From a gamma proteobacterium symbiont of Ctena orbiculata (GTDB taxonomy: Bacteria; Pseudomonadota; Gammaproteobacteria; Chromatiales; Chromatiaceae): DNA of 64,000 nt. Shown piece after piece: positions 55,506 through 64,000 of this stretch. The notes beneath the pieces are model-generated. The model worked only from the letters and a program-made list of their open reading frames with translations. It did no database searches and was not told the origin of the DNA. The stretch lies in assembly GCA_003058525.1 (NCBI GenBank), contig QBVD01000041.1, forward strand, positions 1 to 64,000, written 5' to 3'. Numbering within the stretch: position 1 is the first letter of the stretch; every line of letters starts with the position of its first letter. Both the position numbers and the translations under genes were made by a program.

Positions 55506-56643
55506 CGATTACCTGTGGCACAGTCAACCCAAACGCGGCCAGATAACCACGGGCGCTCTTCTCAAGCGTGTAGCAACTGACGGCCTCCTTAAGGCGTTTT
55601 GCATCCAGTGGTTGCCTGAGGGTCTGCAACATGGCTTCGGCCAGTCTTTCAGGATCACCCATCGGCACCAATGGCGCCACCTCACCCCCACGGGTAACTT
55701 CATAGGGTCCGGACGGGCAGTCGGTACTCACACAGGAGATACCGAGTGCAAGTGCCTCGGTCAACACGTTGGGCGACCCCTCCCAAAGCGAAGATAAAAC
55801 AAACAATTTTGCCGCTTTCAGATAGGCATAGGGGTTATCGACAAATCCTGGAAGCCGGAAATCCTCACCCAAATCCAGCTCCTGAGCCAGGCTTAACAGT
55901 TGTTCCTCCTTGTTGCCTTGACCGAGGATCATCAACCTGCAGGGCAATTGCTTCCGCACCAGGGCAAAGGCACGCATTAGGGTCGGAAAGTCCTTCTGCC
56001 TGCGCAACCCCCCAATACCGAGAATCAGCGGGGGCAGATCCGGTGCCAGCCATTCATCGTCAACGGACATCTGCGCTTGCCGATAAAGCTCCGGCGTGAT
56101 GGTCGGATTCTTGATGACATTGATTTTGTCCAGTGGAATATGGCTGATCTCCACCACTTCGTCAGCCACCCCTTGGGAGACCGCAACCACGCCGTCCGCC
56201 CTGCTGAACAGTGAAACCAGTTGTCGTTTCTTCAACCAGCGACGAAGCGGATGTGTACCGCGCGCCTTCATTCTTGATAGCAGGGCTGTCCCGGGCCGTA
56301 GAAAAAAACGTGTTCGACCGGCATGGCGCTGTTTCGCCTGTAAAGCCACCTGGTCATCCAATATCTTCGCGGAAAGTAAAATATGCGGATCATTATTCCT
56401 CAGGTAGTCTATCAGCTTCGGTAACGCCGCCTTCTGCTTTGATACCTGAAACCTGATGATCCGCACTTCCGGCGGCAACAGGTGCAGGTAGGGGGCATCG
56501 GTCTCTTTGACGATGAAATCGACCCGGACACCGATAAGTGACAATCCACGGGCGATATTGACCATCATCCGTTCCACACCGCCGTCGCCAAACTTGAGAA
56601 TGAAGAGGCATACATGCGGCATGCTCAGGGGTGTTTCACGCAT
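55495..56643 (-). CDS. GT4 glycosyltransferase (f)
   Basis: A 382-residue GT-B enzyme. N-terminal ILKFGDGGVERMMVNIARGL, hinge LGIGGLRRQKDFPTLMRAFA and donor motif SSLWEGSPNVLTEALALG with VSTDCPSGPYEV. The start could be ATG 56643 or ATG 56622. First gene of a two-gene unit with (e). Likely arose by duplication with (d) and (e). Confidence 0.88.
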   Translation of the reverse strand: MRETPLSMPHVCLFILKFGDGGVERMMVNIARGLSLIGVRVDFIVKETDAPYLHLLPPEVRIIRFQVSKQKAALPKLIDYLRNNDPHILLSAKILDDQVALQAKQRHAGRTRFFLRPGTALLSRMKARGTHPLRRWLKKRQLVSLFSRADGVVAVSQGVADEVVEISHIPLDKINVIKNPTITPELYRQAQMSVDDEWLAPDLPPLILGIGGLRRQKDFPTLMRAFALVRKQLPCRLMILGQGNKEEQLLSLAQELDLGEDFRLPGFVDNPYAYLKAAKLFVLSSLWEGSPNVLTEALALGISCVSTDCPSGPYEVTRGGEVAPLVPMGDPERLAEAMLQTLRQPLDAKRLKEAVSCYTLEKSARGYLAAFGLTVPQVIDGQ

Positions 56644-56704
56644 TCGACCGCCAGTTTGGGATAATCATCAAATTTCTCGGTGTGTTATGTGTGGGAATCT
56701 AATT

Positions 56705-56733
56705 ATTTCATATACAACGGGATGGCGTATAAT
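56705..56733 (+). promoter_or_regulatory. Possible promoter of the 80-aa gene
   Basis: -10 TATAAT at 56728-56733, with ATTTCA 17 bp upstream as a weak -35. About 68 bp before ATG 56801. Confidence 0.4.
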
Positions 56734-56800
56734 TTATCATCCTTGCTGAGTCGCATACATACTGCTACTGCATATGCAAATGGAAATTAGGAGAAGTTAT

Positions 56801-57043
56801 ATGGTGCTGGAAAACCGAAAAGGAGACAAACCGATCCCCGACAATCTCAATGAAGTGCTGAATAATCTTCAACTGCTGGCACTGCTAAAAGCGGAGGGAT
56901 TCGGTTGGAAACTGAAATTCGTGCGCAGACCCCTGTTCCAGGAAGTCGTTCCTGTGATCACCGATCCGTCCGGCGATAAAATCGGTATATTGGAGCGAAA
57001 CGGGGTGATCAATATGCACCCGGATACCAAGATCAGGCAATAG
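56801..57043 (+). CDS. Hypothetical protein (80 aa)
   Basis: A small soluble protein, basic around residues 25-50, with PDNLNEVLNNLQLLALLKAE and VVPVITDPSGDKIGILERNG. AGGAGAAG precedes the ATG at ideal spacing, so it is expressed. No family recognised; the last part resembles a beta-hairpin. Confidence 0.65.
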   Translation: MVLENRKGDKPIPDNLNEVLNNLQLLALLKAEGFGWKLKFVRRPLFQEVVPVITDPSGDKIGILERNGVINMHPDTKIRQ

Positions 57044-57087
57044 TGGTATACATCAGGCAGAGCTATAGCTCAATTCACCTCCATAGA

Positions 57088-57174
57088 TCAATTGTAGGTA
57101 CAAACCCCGCCACCGCGGATAATGCAGGCGCCGTCTGTACCGATGAAATCTGTGGCGCAGCCACCACTGTTCAC
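57088..57174 (-). pseudogene. Cys/Gly-rich 28-codon remnant or small peptide
   Basis: Minus-strand codons from GTG 57174 read VNSGGCATDFIGTDGACI then IRGGGVCTYN and stop. The codon context and three Cys look coding rather than random, and an Ala-Gly-rich lead-in precedes the GTG after a stop. It may be a C-terminal fragment of a decayed gene, or a small Cys-rich peptide. Located between convergent genes. Confidence 0.3.
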
Positions 57175-57223
57175 GCCGCCGCCAGCCTAATTGGGTTATA
57201 GAGTACAACAAATCTGTACCCAA

Positions 57224-57808
57224 CTATTCGATTTCATTCAACATGCGCCTGGCTTCCTGTCCCACGGTATTCTCAGGACCCAACTCTATCGCCCTGTTGA
57301 ATGCCGCAAAAGCCGCCTCTTTGTTTCCCGTTTGTGCCTGCACAAACCCCAAAGTCAACTGTATACGCTGAAAATCGGGCTGCTTGGAGGCGCCGGTTTG
57401 CAATACCTCCACCGCACGTTGAGATTGTCCGATATAGAACAGTGACAACCCGAGATCGTTATAGGATTCCACATCGTCCGGGTTGATCCGTAATGCACGT
57501 TCATACAGTTCAATCGCCTGTGGATACTCCTTTCGCATAAAGTAATCATCCGCAAGACGGGCTATCAATGCCGGATCATCAGTTGCCGGGGCTTCAGAAG
57601 AAGGTTGGAATTTTACCGCCGGTTGCATGACAGCATCGAACGAACCCACTTGCGGATGGGTCGCCGGCTCGGGCGAGGCGGCAGGGAGCTGACTGGTTGT
57701 CACGCTTGTATCTTCATAGTAACTGCGGGTAATCGCATAGACCAACAAGCCGTATGTGACTTGTGCAACGATAATTACCAGCCAGGTCAAAACACTGAAT
57801 TTAGGCAT
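57224..57808 (-). CDS. Membrane-anchored TPR protein
   Basis: A 194-residue protein with an N-terminal membrane segment (LTWLVIIVAQVTYGLLVYAI), a Pro/Ala-rich linker to about residue 75, and three TPR units: ADDYFMRKEYPQAIELYERA, YNDLGLSLFYIGQSQRAVEV and QAQTGNKEAAFAAFNRAIEL. It likely scaffolds a periplasmic or inner-membrane complex. Its partner is unknown. Confidence 0.82.
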   Translation of the reverse strand: MPKFSVLTWLVIIVAQVTYGLLVYAITRSYYEDTSVTTSQLPAASPEPATHPQVGSFDAVMQPAVKFQPSSEAPATDDPALIARLADDYFMRKEYPQAIELYERALRINPDDVESYNDLGLSLFYIGQSQRAVEVLQTGASKQPDFQRIQLTLGFVQAQTGNKEAAFAAFNRAIELGPENTVGQEARRMLNEIE

Positions 57809-57921
57809 ATCGAACTGACCATCGGTTGTGATTCAAGGTAAACTTGAAAATAATTCTCGGAAACCTGCCAAGGTTTGGCAACATTGATTCTCAGAGCGTA
57901 ATGTGACAGGAATCAATATAT

Positions 57922-59601
57922 TTATCGCTCTTTTATTAAGGCCAATAGCTTATCCAGCGGTTTTTCATGCTCCTCGATGTGGAAGGAATCGAGCCATGCA
58001 TAGGGTGGAGATTCATTCACATCCAACCAGTCATCGCCCTGCTCTCCCTTATTGATGATAAAGTCGTTGAGCTTGGCCGCAGTTTCATCATCAGGCAATT
58101 CAATGAGTCGCTTGCCCACTCGTTTCTCCCAAAGATCAATAGCGGCATTACTGAGACAGCCAGGATCGACCGGATTGCCGAGACAAAGCTGTTTAACCGG
58201 GTTGCGAATATAGTAATCAACCAATCTGGCGGCATTCTTGGCCTTTTCACCCTTGGGACCGGTATCAGCGCAAGGACACTGCTTGTTCGCCTCTGTGATA
58301 TCCATCGGCAGGGGCATCTGAATGCGGTAGGCATAGGGTGACAGGTATCGCTCCTCACGAAAACTGCAACCATCTTCCGGCATACTGCACAGCAGGGCAT
58401 CATCCCGCAATCGACTCAAGTCCGCCTGCACCAGATCCTGAAGGCTTTCCAGTTGTTTGATAGCGTCTTCATCACTGCTCAAAGGGATAAGCAGTCCCTC
58501 CCCATTTAGCGCCTGAAACTTATCCGATTGGTCGAGGATATGTTCGATATCCTCATACAGTTTCAAATACGCCGCCCAATAATCGGCAAGCTGATCAAGC
58601 TCCGACAGATCGAGCGTGATAGTTCGTTCCGGCCAATTGGCAAGGGCCGAATAAGGCATCAAGGTAACGCGATAGTAGGCCGGGTAGTCGCTGGCTTCGG
58701 TAGTGATTGTATCGAGTTTTGTCAGCAAGTCCTCCTTCGATGCGGGAATCCTATCCTTTCGCCCGCCTGACTGGTAGAAACGCATGCTGACATTTTTACT
58801 TTCAATGGATCCTACTTTTTTACCGTTGGCGCTCGCTTTTACATTCACACCCCAACCGGAACCGCTGAAACTGGCGGACGCTTCCTGACTCTCCTTCTTG
58901 CTGCTCGTTTTGACTGTGATGACCGCAGTCAGGCGTGCCCCCCCATATAGCGCCGCTACATAAGAGTCACCGCAATAGTTCAGAAAGGTGGTCAGATCAC
59001 GCTTCTTCGCAAGCCGCAGTGCCTCTGAGGTCAAACGGATGGAACCTGCATCCGGCAGCGTCTTTCTTGTCTCCGGATCCTTGATTTCGCCGCGGCTGCC
59101 AGGCAAGAGCGGTGTTGCATAGCGAACTCCATTGTCCACCGACACATTCAACACAAAGTTGGAACTGAAACTGTTTATTTTCGTATTTTTCGCAAACTTT
59201 GCGCTACCGCTTGCCTTGTAGGCGATGGTCTTCACCGATGCGGCGGCTGAAATATTCATGCTCTGCATCAGCTGACGACTGTCGGATACCTCGGTCATGG
59301 TCATATATTTGGTCTGACCTTTATCCTCTTCGATGGAATACTCGATGCAGACATTCGGCTGTGGTAAACCTTCATCTGAATCCCAGCCCCAACCGACATC
59401 GACGCCAGTCTCAGGGTAGTTGACCGAAACAGGTTGGGCATGCCTGCGCTCAGTGATCTCCACTGCTTGTTCATAGTCAGCGTTAGACTCAGGTAGACTC
59501 TGCTGATTCTCTCCGCTCTGCTGGCAAGCTGTCGTAAATAACGAAGATACCAGTATTGCTATGCTCCGTTTCAGAATATGACCGGTTGAAGTGAAAGCCA
59601 T
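57922..59601 (-). CDS. Secreted MACPF-like protein
   Basis: A 559-residue protein with an N-terminal hydrophobic signal ending FTTACQQ (a poor lipobox; may be lipidated or cleaved). The segment NYCGDSYVAALYGGARLTAV near residue 205 resembles the MACPF signature Y-G-T-H-Y...G-G, followed by a Ser/Lys-rich amphipathic stretch (KKESQEASASFSGSGWGVNV) as in pore-forming strands. A second Ser-rich stretch is at about 140-170. GGGGAAG precedes ATG 59601. The C-terminal third has paired Cys and helices of unknown role. Function inferred from motif resemblance only. Confidence 0.55.
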   Translation of the reverse strand: MAFTSTGHILKRSIAILVSSLFTTACQQSGENQQSLPESNADYEQAVEITERRHAQPVSVNYPETGVDVGWGWDSDEGLPQPNVCIEYSIEEDKGQTKYMTMTEVSDSRQLMQSMNISAAASVKTIAYKASGSAKFAKNTKINSFSSNFVLNVSVDNGVRYATPLLPGSRGEIKDPETRKTLPDAGSIRLTSEALRLAKKRDLTTFLNYCGDSYVAALYGGARLTAVITVKTSSKKESQEASASFSGSGWGVNVKASANGKKVGSIESKNVSMRFYQSGGRKDRIPASKEDLLTKLDTITTEASDYPAYYRVTLMPYSALANWPERTITLDLSELDQLADYWAAYLKLYEDIEHILDQSDKFQALNGEGLLIPLSSDEDAIKQLESLQDLVQADLSRLRDDALLCSMPEDGCSFREERYLSPYAYRIQMPLPMDITEANKQCPCADTGPKGEKAKNAARLVDYYIRNPVKQLCLGNPVDPGCLSNAAIDLWEKRVGKRLIELPDDETAAKLNDFIINKGEQGDDWLDVNESPPYAWLDSFHIEEHEKPLDKLLALIKER

Positions 59602-59915
59602 ACATCTTCCCCTTTAGATCCTACTAAAGCCCATGTGTTGACGTTTGAACAACATATGAAGGATCGAGTATAGACCAGGCTATATCATGCAAAGTCCCGT
59701 AAAGACTTGCGGCGAGTGTGTTAATGCGTATTCTGAAATTTTCTATGCAGAAACAAACACCGCGAATGAACCCGAATAATCGCAAACAGAAAGCACCAGT
59801 ATAAATCTGCCAGTTTTACGCTGCTGTCTGTTCGCCGTAGCCAGGTCAATAACGGTAGGATTTGCAGCAGGCACTTGTCTTTACCAGGGAACGGTGCGAA
59901 CCAGTACCTCTATAT
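59602..59915. other. Intergenic region upstream of the MACPF-like gene
   Basis: No gene. Holds the degenerate CGCGAATGAACCCGAATAAT tract at 59761 (see also 10732 and 14669), and should contain the promoter of the MACPF-like gene; no strong match seen. Confidence 0.45.
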
Positions 59916-60104
59916 CTAATCGCTCAGCTGATAGCGGGTCCCGCAATAGGGGCAGACAGCACTGCCGGTCTTTTCAATGGGCAGATAGACCCGCGGGTGT
60001 AATCCGGCCAATGCCTCACCTGGCCTTGGACAGCTCAAAGGCAAATCATTTCGCGTGACCTTTTGCGCATCTTGCTGTGTTGCTTGAGTCTCTGTTTGCG
60101 TCAT
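59916..60104 (-). CDS. Zinc-finger CHCC domain protein
   Basis: A 62-residue protein whose C-terminus carries the zf-CHCC pattern: Cys in LSCPRPGEA, His in LHPRVYLP and CPYCGTRY. Relatives of this motif (NDUFS6-like) bind one zinc. AGGAG lies eight bases before ATG 60104, favouring it over the TTG two codons upstream. It follows ilvE after 15 bp and may be co-transcribed with it. Confidence 0.82.
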   Translation of the reverse strand: MTQTETQATQQDAQKVTRNDLPLSCPRPGEALAGLHPRVYLPIEKTGSAVCPYCGTRYQLSD

Positions 60105-60119
60105 CCTCAATACTCCTGA

Positions 60120-61046
60120 TCAAACATATGCGAGCCATTCCGGGTGGAATGCAAGACGCCCGTGAACGAGATCGAAATAGTCCTTTTGCAATATTTTCGT
60201 GATCGGGCCACGACCGCCATTGCCGATGGGGCGACTATCCACCTCGCGTATCGGTGTCACCTCAGCCGCGGTGCCGGTGAAGAACGCCTCATCCGCAATA
60301 TAGACCTCGTCCCGTGTTATCCGCTTTTCGATAACCTTGTAGCCCCGCTGTTCAGCCAATTCGATGACACTCTTTCGCGTGATACCGTCCAGTGCCGATG
60401 TCAGATCCGGGGTATAGATAACGCCATCCCGTACAATAAAGATATTTTCACCGGAACCCTCCATGACATAACCCTCGGCATCCAGCAGCAAGGCCTCATC
60501 ATAGCCGTCATGCAGGGCTTCCTGAAGCGCCATCATGGAGTTCATATAGTTACCGTTCGCCTTGGCCCGGCACATGGTGATGTTGACATGGTGACGGGTA
60601 AACGAGGAGACGCGGATACGGATTCCCTTCTCCATATTCTCGGCCCCGAGATAGGCGCCCCACTCCCATGCGGCCACCATGCAGTGTACCTTGAGATTGT
60701 CGGCCCGCAGCCCCATCCCCTCGGAACCGTAGAAACACATCGGCCTGATATAGGCTGAATCGAGATCATTCTCCCTGACCGCCGCTATTTGGGCCTGATT
60801 GAGGGTTTCACGATCAAAGGGCATCGGCATATTCAAGATATGTGCGGAGCGAAACAGCCGGTCGGTATGGTCTTGCAGGCGGAAAATGGCCGTGCCCTTC
60901 TCTGCGTGATATGCCCGCACACCTTCGAAGACCCCCATGCCATAGTGCAAAGTATGAGTCAGGACGTGGGTCTTAGCTTCACGCCATGGAACCATCTTGC
61001 CATCCAGCCAGATGACACCGTCACGGTCTGCCATTGTCGACATCAT
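60120..61046 (-). CDS. ilvE: Branched-chain amino acid aminotransferase
   Basis: A 308-residue fold-type IV PLP enzyme for the last step of Leu, Ile and Val synthesis. Seen: LTHTLHYGMGVFEGVRAY, the PLP-lysine segment CRAKANGNYMNSMMALQEAL, EGSGENIFIVRDG and GTAAEVTPI. Overlaps the glnE stop (ATGA), so it is coupled to it. Confidence 0.95.
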   Translation of the reverse strand: MMSTMADRDGVIWLDGKMVPWREAKTHVLTHTLHYGMGVFEGVRAYHAEKGTAIFRLQDHTDRLFRSAHILNMPMPFDRETLNQAQIAAVRENDLDSAYIRPMCFYGSEGMGLRADNLKVHCMVAAWEWGAYLGAENMEKGIRIRVSSFTRHHVNITMCRAKANGNYMNSMMALQEALHDGYDEALLLDAEGYVMEGSGENIFIVRDGVIYTPDLTSALDGITRKSVIELAEQRGYKVIEKRITRDEVYIADEAFFTGTAAEVTPIREVDSRPIGNGGRGPITKILQKDYFDLVHGRLAFHPEWLAYV

Positions 61047-63922
61047 TGAAACATCTCTCGTTCGGTTTTTTTGTTTTGCATAAGACAGGACCAGATGTCC
61101 TGTACCAACGCCCGCTCTTCGGCGAGTTTTTCAATCTCGACCAGAGCCGGCAGATCCTGTAATGCGCTACGATGGTAGGCCGCGCGTAATACCTTGTAGA
61201 TCCCCATCATCCGCTCAGCCGCATAATCGTTCAGCAGGCCGAGCTTGCTCATGGTCTCCAGTAGACGAATGTTGTCTGTCCACACCAGGAGTTCGGGATA
61301 GTCGTGCGCCCACCGGAGGACCGTGTATTGAACCATAAATTCTATATCGACGATACCGCCGGTTCCCTGCTTGAGATCAAATTGATCCGGATTGCTCTTA
61401 TCCAGGCTGGCTCGCATTTTCTCGCGCATCTCCACCACTTCACCCTGTAACCGCGCAGGATCCCGCTGCCTGCCGAGCACCTGGCGACGGATCGCTTCGA
61501 AACGGTCTTTGATCCGCTTGTCACCCGCCACTACCCGCGCCCTCACCAGTGCCTGATGCTCCCAGGTCCAGGCGTTGTTGTGTTGATAGGTCTCAAATGT
61601 CTCAAGCGAGCTGACCATCATTCCGGAATTGCCGTTGGGCCGAAGCCGCATATCCACATCATAGAGAATGCCGGAGGGCGTCCGTGTGGTCATGATGTGA
61701 ATAAAGCGTTGCGCCATTCGGGCATAGAAGACATCCACAGAGACCGGCTTTTCACCATCCGTGAAGGCGTTCCTGTCGGCGCAGCCATGCAGGAAAACCA
61801 TGTCCAAATCGGAACCGAAACCCAATTCAATACCACCCAGTTTGCCATAGCCGACAACCGCAAAACCTGTCTCATCACTGGCCAGCCCTGGGGGCCGGCC
61901 ATGGCGTCGCACCAGTTCCCGGTAGGTGAGTCGAATTACCTGCTCAATGACACTTTCGGCAGTCCAGGTCAGATAGTCACTGACCACCATCAAAGGAATC
62001 TGCTCGGCAATGTCCGCCGCCGCAACCCGCAGCCTGTTACTCTGCGCGAAGAGACGCAGCAACTCCATCTGGCTCTCCAGGTCATCCTCATCGATACGGG
62101 CAAGCTGATCCGCCAATTCCACATTGAGTTCAGCACGCTTCAGCGGGGAGTAGAGCCGCCTTGGATCGAGCAGTTCATCCAACAGGATAGGGTGCCGGGT
62201 CAGCATATTGGCAACCCAGGGGCTGACCGCCGTCAGCTTGACCAATTGTGAGAGTACCAATGGATTCTCAACCAACAGCGCGATGTAGGCGGTACGCTGG
62301 GCGATCGCTTCGAGCAGGCCGGTCACCCTATGCAGTGTATCGTCAGCCCACTCCGATTGCCCCACAGCCTCCAGCAGCAACGGCATCAATTGATCGAGTC
62401 GCTCCCGTCCCTTGGTACTCAATCGACGGTAGGCATGGCTGCCACGAAATGTATGCAACTGACGTAACGCCTGTTCACTATTACTGAAGCCTGCCGCCCG
62501 CAGGGCTTCAATCGCCTGCTCTTGATCGACACTATCGTGCCAGACCCCGGTAAGTGGTTGAGTCTCCTCGTCACTCGATGTCTGCGGCGCGGCGAACACC
62601 ATATCGAAGTGTCCCTGAACGCGTCTGCGGTAGTGCTCAAGCTGGCTGGAGAAGTCATCCCAGCAGGCATATCCCATGGATCGGGCCAAGCGCAGCCTGC
62701 CTACTTCATCCGCCGGCAGGAGATGGATCTGCCTGTCCTGCCATGCCTGCAGGCGATTCTCCACCAGGCGCAGGTACCGGTAGGATTCACTCAACTCCTG
62801 CACCGCATATTCCGGCAACAGTCCCCGCTCCTGCAGGCATTGCAGCACAAGCAGGATAGGCCTGATCTGGAGCTCCTTATCCCGGCCACCGCGAATCAGC
62901 TGAAAGGCCTGACCGATGAACTCAATCTCACGAATACCACCGGGACCAAGCTTGATATTGGCCTCCATGCCTTTTTTATGCAGCTCATTGCTGATCAACT
63001 GCTTCATCTCGCGCAGGGATTCAATCGCTCCAAAATCGAGATATCGACGGTAGACGAAGGGGCGCAACAGGGCCATCAACTCATCCCCGGCACGCGAATC
63101 ACCCGCCACTACACGCGCCTTGATCATGGCATAGCGTTCCCACTCCCGCCCTTGCGAGCCATAGTAACTCTCCATGGCGGCAAAACTCATGGCAAGGGGC
63201 CCGACACTGCCAAAGGGACGCAGCCGGGTATCCACCCTGAATACAAAACCGTCACCCGTATGATTGTCCAACACCTGGACCAGACGCTGGCAGAGGCGGA
63301 TAAAAAACTGCTCATTGGTGAATTGCCGTACACCATCGGTTTGTCCGCCTTCCGGATAGGCGAAGATCAGATCGATATCTGAGGATAGATTGAGCTCCCT
63401 GGCACCCAGTTTACCCATTCCGAGGACCACCAGCGATTGCGCTTCACCCTCCCGATTTCGAGGTGTACCCATCTGATCACAAAACCAGGCATAGAGCTTC
63501 TGCAGCGCCCGATCGATACAACTGTCCGCCAGTGCGGAAAGATCCTCCAAAGTTTCATCCAGAGGCGCCAATCTGGCAAGATCCCGCCAGATTATGCGCA
63601 CCATTTGACGGCGACGAAATTCTCTGAGTGTTTGTGAAAGCCCCGTTTCATCGCTGACACTCTCCAATGCGAGCGCAAGACGCTGCGACATTTCACCTTC
63701 ACTGAGGGAACGCTTCAGATCCCCATCTCGATAAAGATCCGGCAGCAATTCCAAATAACGCAGCGCACACTGCACCACATAATCGCTTGCCTCCCAGACC
63801 TTCAGCGCAGCATGATGAAATTCGGCCTCCTGGGGTATCAGCAGTCCCGCTTCATTCAGTTTCTGCTGCCACTGCTGCCACTGTTTTTCTGTCTCTTGTT
63901 GCAGATTCACACGCAAACCCAT
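61043..63922 (-). CDS. glnE: Bifunctional glutamine synthetase adenylyltransferase/adenylyl-removing enzyme
   Basis: A 959-residue protein controlling glutamine synthetase by AMP attachment and removal. It has two nucleotidyltransferase-like domains, the first with LSSDIDLIFAYPEGG near residue 178 and the second with FGSDLDMVFLHG near residue 700, each followed by a helical PII-binding-type region. The length matches E. coli GlnE (946). The start at 63922 has no strong ribosome site. It heads a glnE-ilvE-zf-CHCC unit. Confidence 0.93.
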   Translation of the reverse strand: MGLRVNLQQETEKQWQQWQQKLNEAGLLIPQEAEFHHAALKVWEASDYVVQCALRYLELLPDLYRDGDLKRSLSEGEMSQRLALALESVSDETGLSQTLREFRRRQMVRIIWRDLARLAPLDETLEDLSALADSCIDRALQKLYAWFCDQMGTPRNREGEAQSLVVLGMGKLGARELNLSSDIDLIFAYPEGGQTDGVRQFTNEQFFIRLCQRLVQVLDNHTGDGFVFRVDTRLRPFGSVGPLAMSFAAMESYYGSQGREWERYAMIKARVVAGDSRAGDELMALLRPFVYRRYLDFGAIESLREMKQLISNELHKKGMEANIKLGPGGIREIEFIGQAFQLIRGGRDKELQIRPILLVLQCLQERGLLPEYAVQELSESYRYLRLVENRLQAWQDRQIHLLPADEVGRLRLARSMGYACWDDFSSQLEHYRRRVQGHFDMVFAAPQTSSDEETQPLTGVWHDSVDQEQAIEALRAAGFSNSEQALRQLHTFRGSHAYRRLSTKGRERLDQLMPLLLEAVGQSEWADDTLHRVTGLLEAIAQRTAYIALLVENPLVLSQLVKLTAVSPWVANMLTRHPILLDELLDPRRLYSPLKRAELNVELADQLARIDEDDLESQMELLRLFAQSNRLRVAAADIAEQIPLMVVSDYLTWTAESVIEQVIRLTYRELVRRHGRPPGLASDETGFAVVGYGKLGGIELGFGSDLDMVFLHGCADRNAFTDGEKPVSVDVFYARMAQRFIHIMTTRTPSGILYDVDMRLRPNGNSGMMVSSLETFETYQHNNAWTWEHQALVRARVVAGDKRIKDRFEAIRRQVLGRQRDPARLQGEVVEMREKMRASLDKSNPDQFDLKQGTGGIVDIEFMVQYTVLRWAHDYPELLVWTDNIRLLETMSKLGLLNDYAAERMMGIYKVLRAAYHRSALQDLPALVEIEKLAEERALVQDIWSCLMQNKKTEREMFQ

Positions 63923-64000
63923 GTCAGATTCAGGGTGGTAATGTTTCTATCATCCAATACTTCACAGGGTATCATCCGGTCATCTCTCGATACTTACTGA

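Overview
This window looks like a chromosomal segment of a free-living or symbiotic gammaproteobacterium outside the Enterobacterales. The evidence is COQ7-type ubiquinone hydroxylase, a two-subunit glycine decarboxylase, lipid A/Kdo/heptose genes, and an E. coli-like gene order running gcv, ubiI, ubiH, pepP, ygfB, zapA, 6S RNA, fau and rpiA. A sulfur-oxidizer-like lineage (Chromatiales/Sedimenticola-like) is a guess from general flavour only. No tRNA, rRNA, transposase gene or CRISPR array was seen.

Layout. 0-2 kb: a lipoprotein with Ig-like domains. 2.3-10 kb: a 2Fe-2S ferredoxin divergent from a GlcF-like Fe-S protein, coq7, an ankyrin protein, apaG-yjdF-apaH, then folA, thyA and lgt on the other strand. 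10-14.4 kb: a small XRE regulator, the molybdopterin operon moaB-moeA-moaD-moaE and a PfkB kinase. 14.8-19.5 kb: gcvT-gcvH-gcvPA-gcvPB behind a tandem glycine riboswitch with an intrinsic terminator. 19.7-29.1 kb: ubiI, ubiH, pepP, ygfB, a ZapB-like gene, zapA, 6S RNA, fau, a lysine-rich histone-like gene, ilvA and rpiA. 29-32.8 kb: a membrane-anchored GltB-like FMN protein and an MscS channel.

32.8-56.6 kb is an envelope-glycan region: waaA, msbA, hldE, lpxL, a 1020-residue GT2-HAD fusion, six GT4 glycosyltransferases, a GT9 heptosyltransferase-like gene, an O-antigen ligase-like protein and a sulfotransferase. A second lipoprotein, a type II NADH dehydrogenase and a PhzF protein are inserted near its right side. 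Together these would make lipid A-Kdo-heptose and decorate it with a variable, possibly sulfated, glycan. 56.8-64 kb: small hypothetical genes, a TPR protein, a secreted MACPF-like protein, a zf-CHCC protein, ilvE and glnE.

The most unusual signal is a dispersed non-coding repeat of about 267-297 bp, present as four full copies (3954, 24036, 43168, 46877), one miniature copy (19635) and about seven solo ends. It has 32-bp terminal inverted repeats whose variants match between the two arms of each copy, and it encloses two long hairpins, giving a predicted three-way junction. Copies sit tightly against gene boundaries: some form the stop codon of the upstream gene, others end 3-5 bp before a start codon. 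No transposase is nearby.
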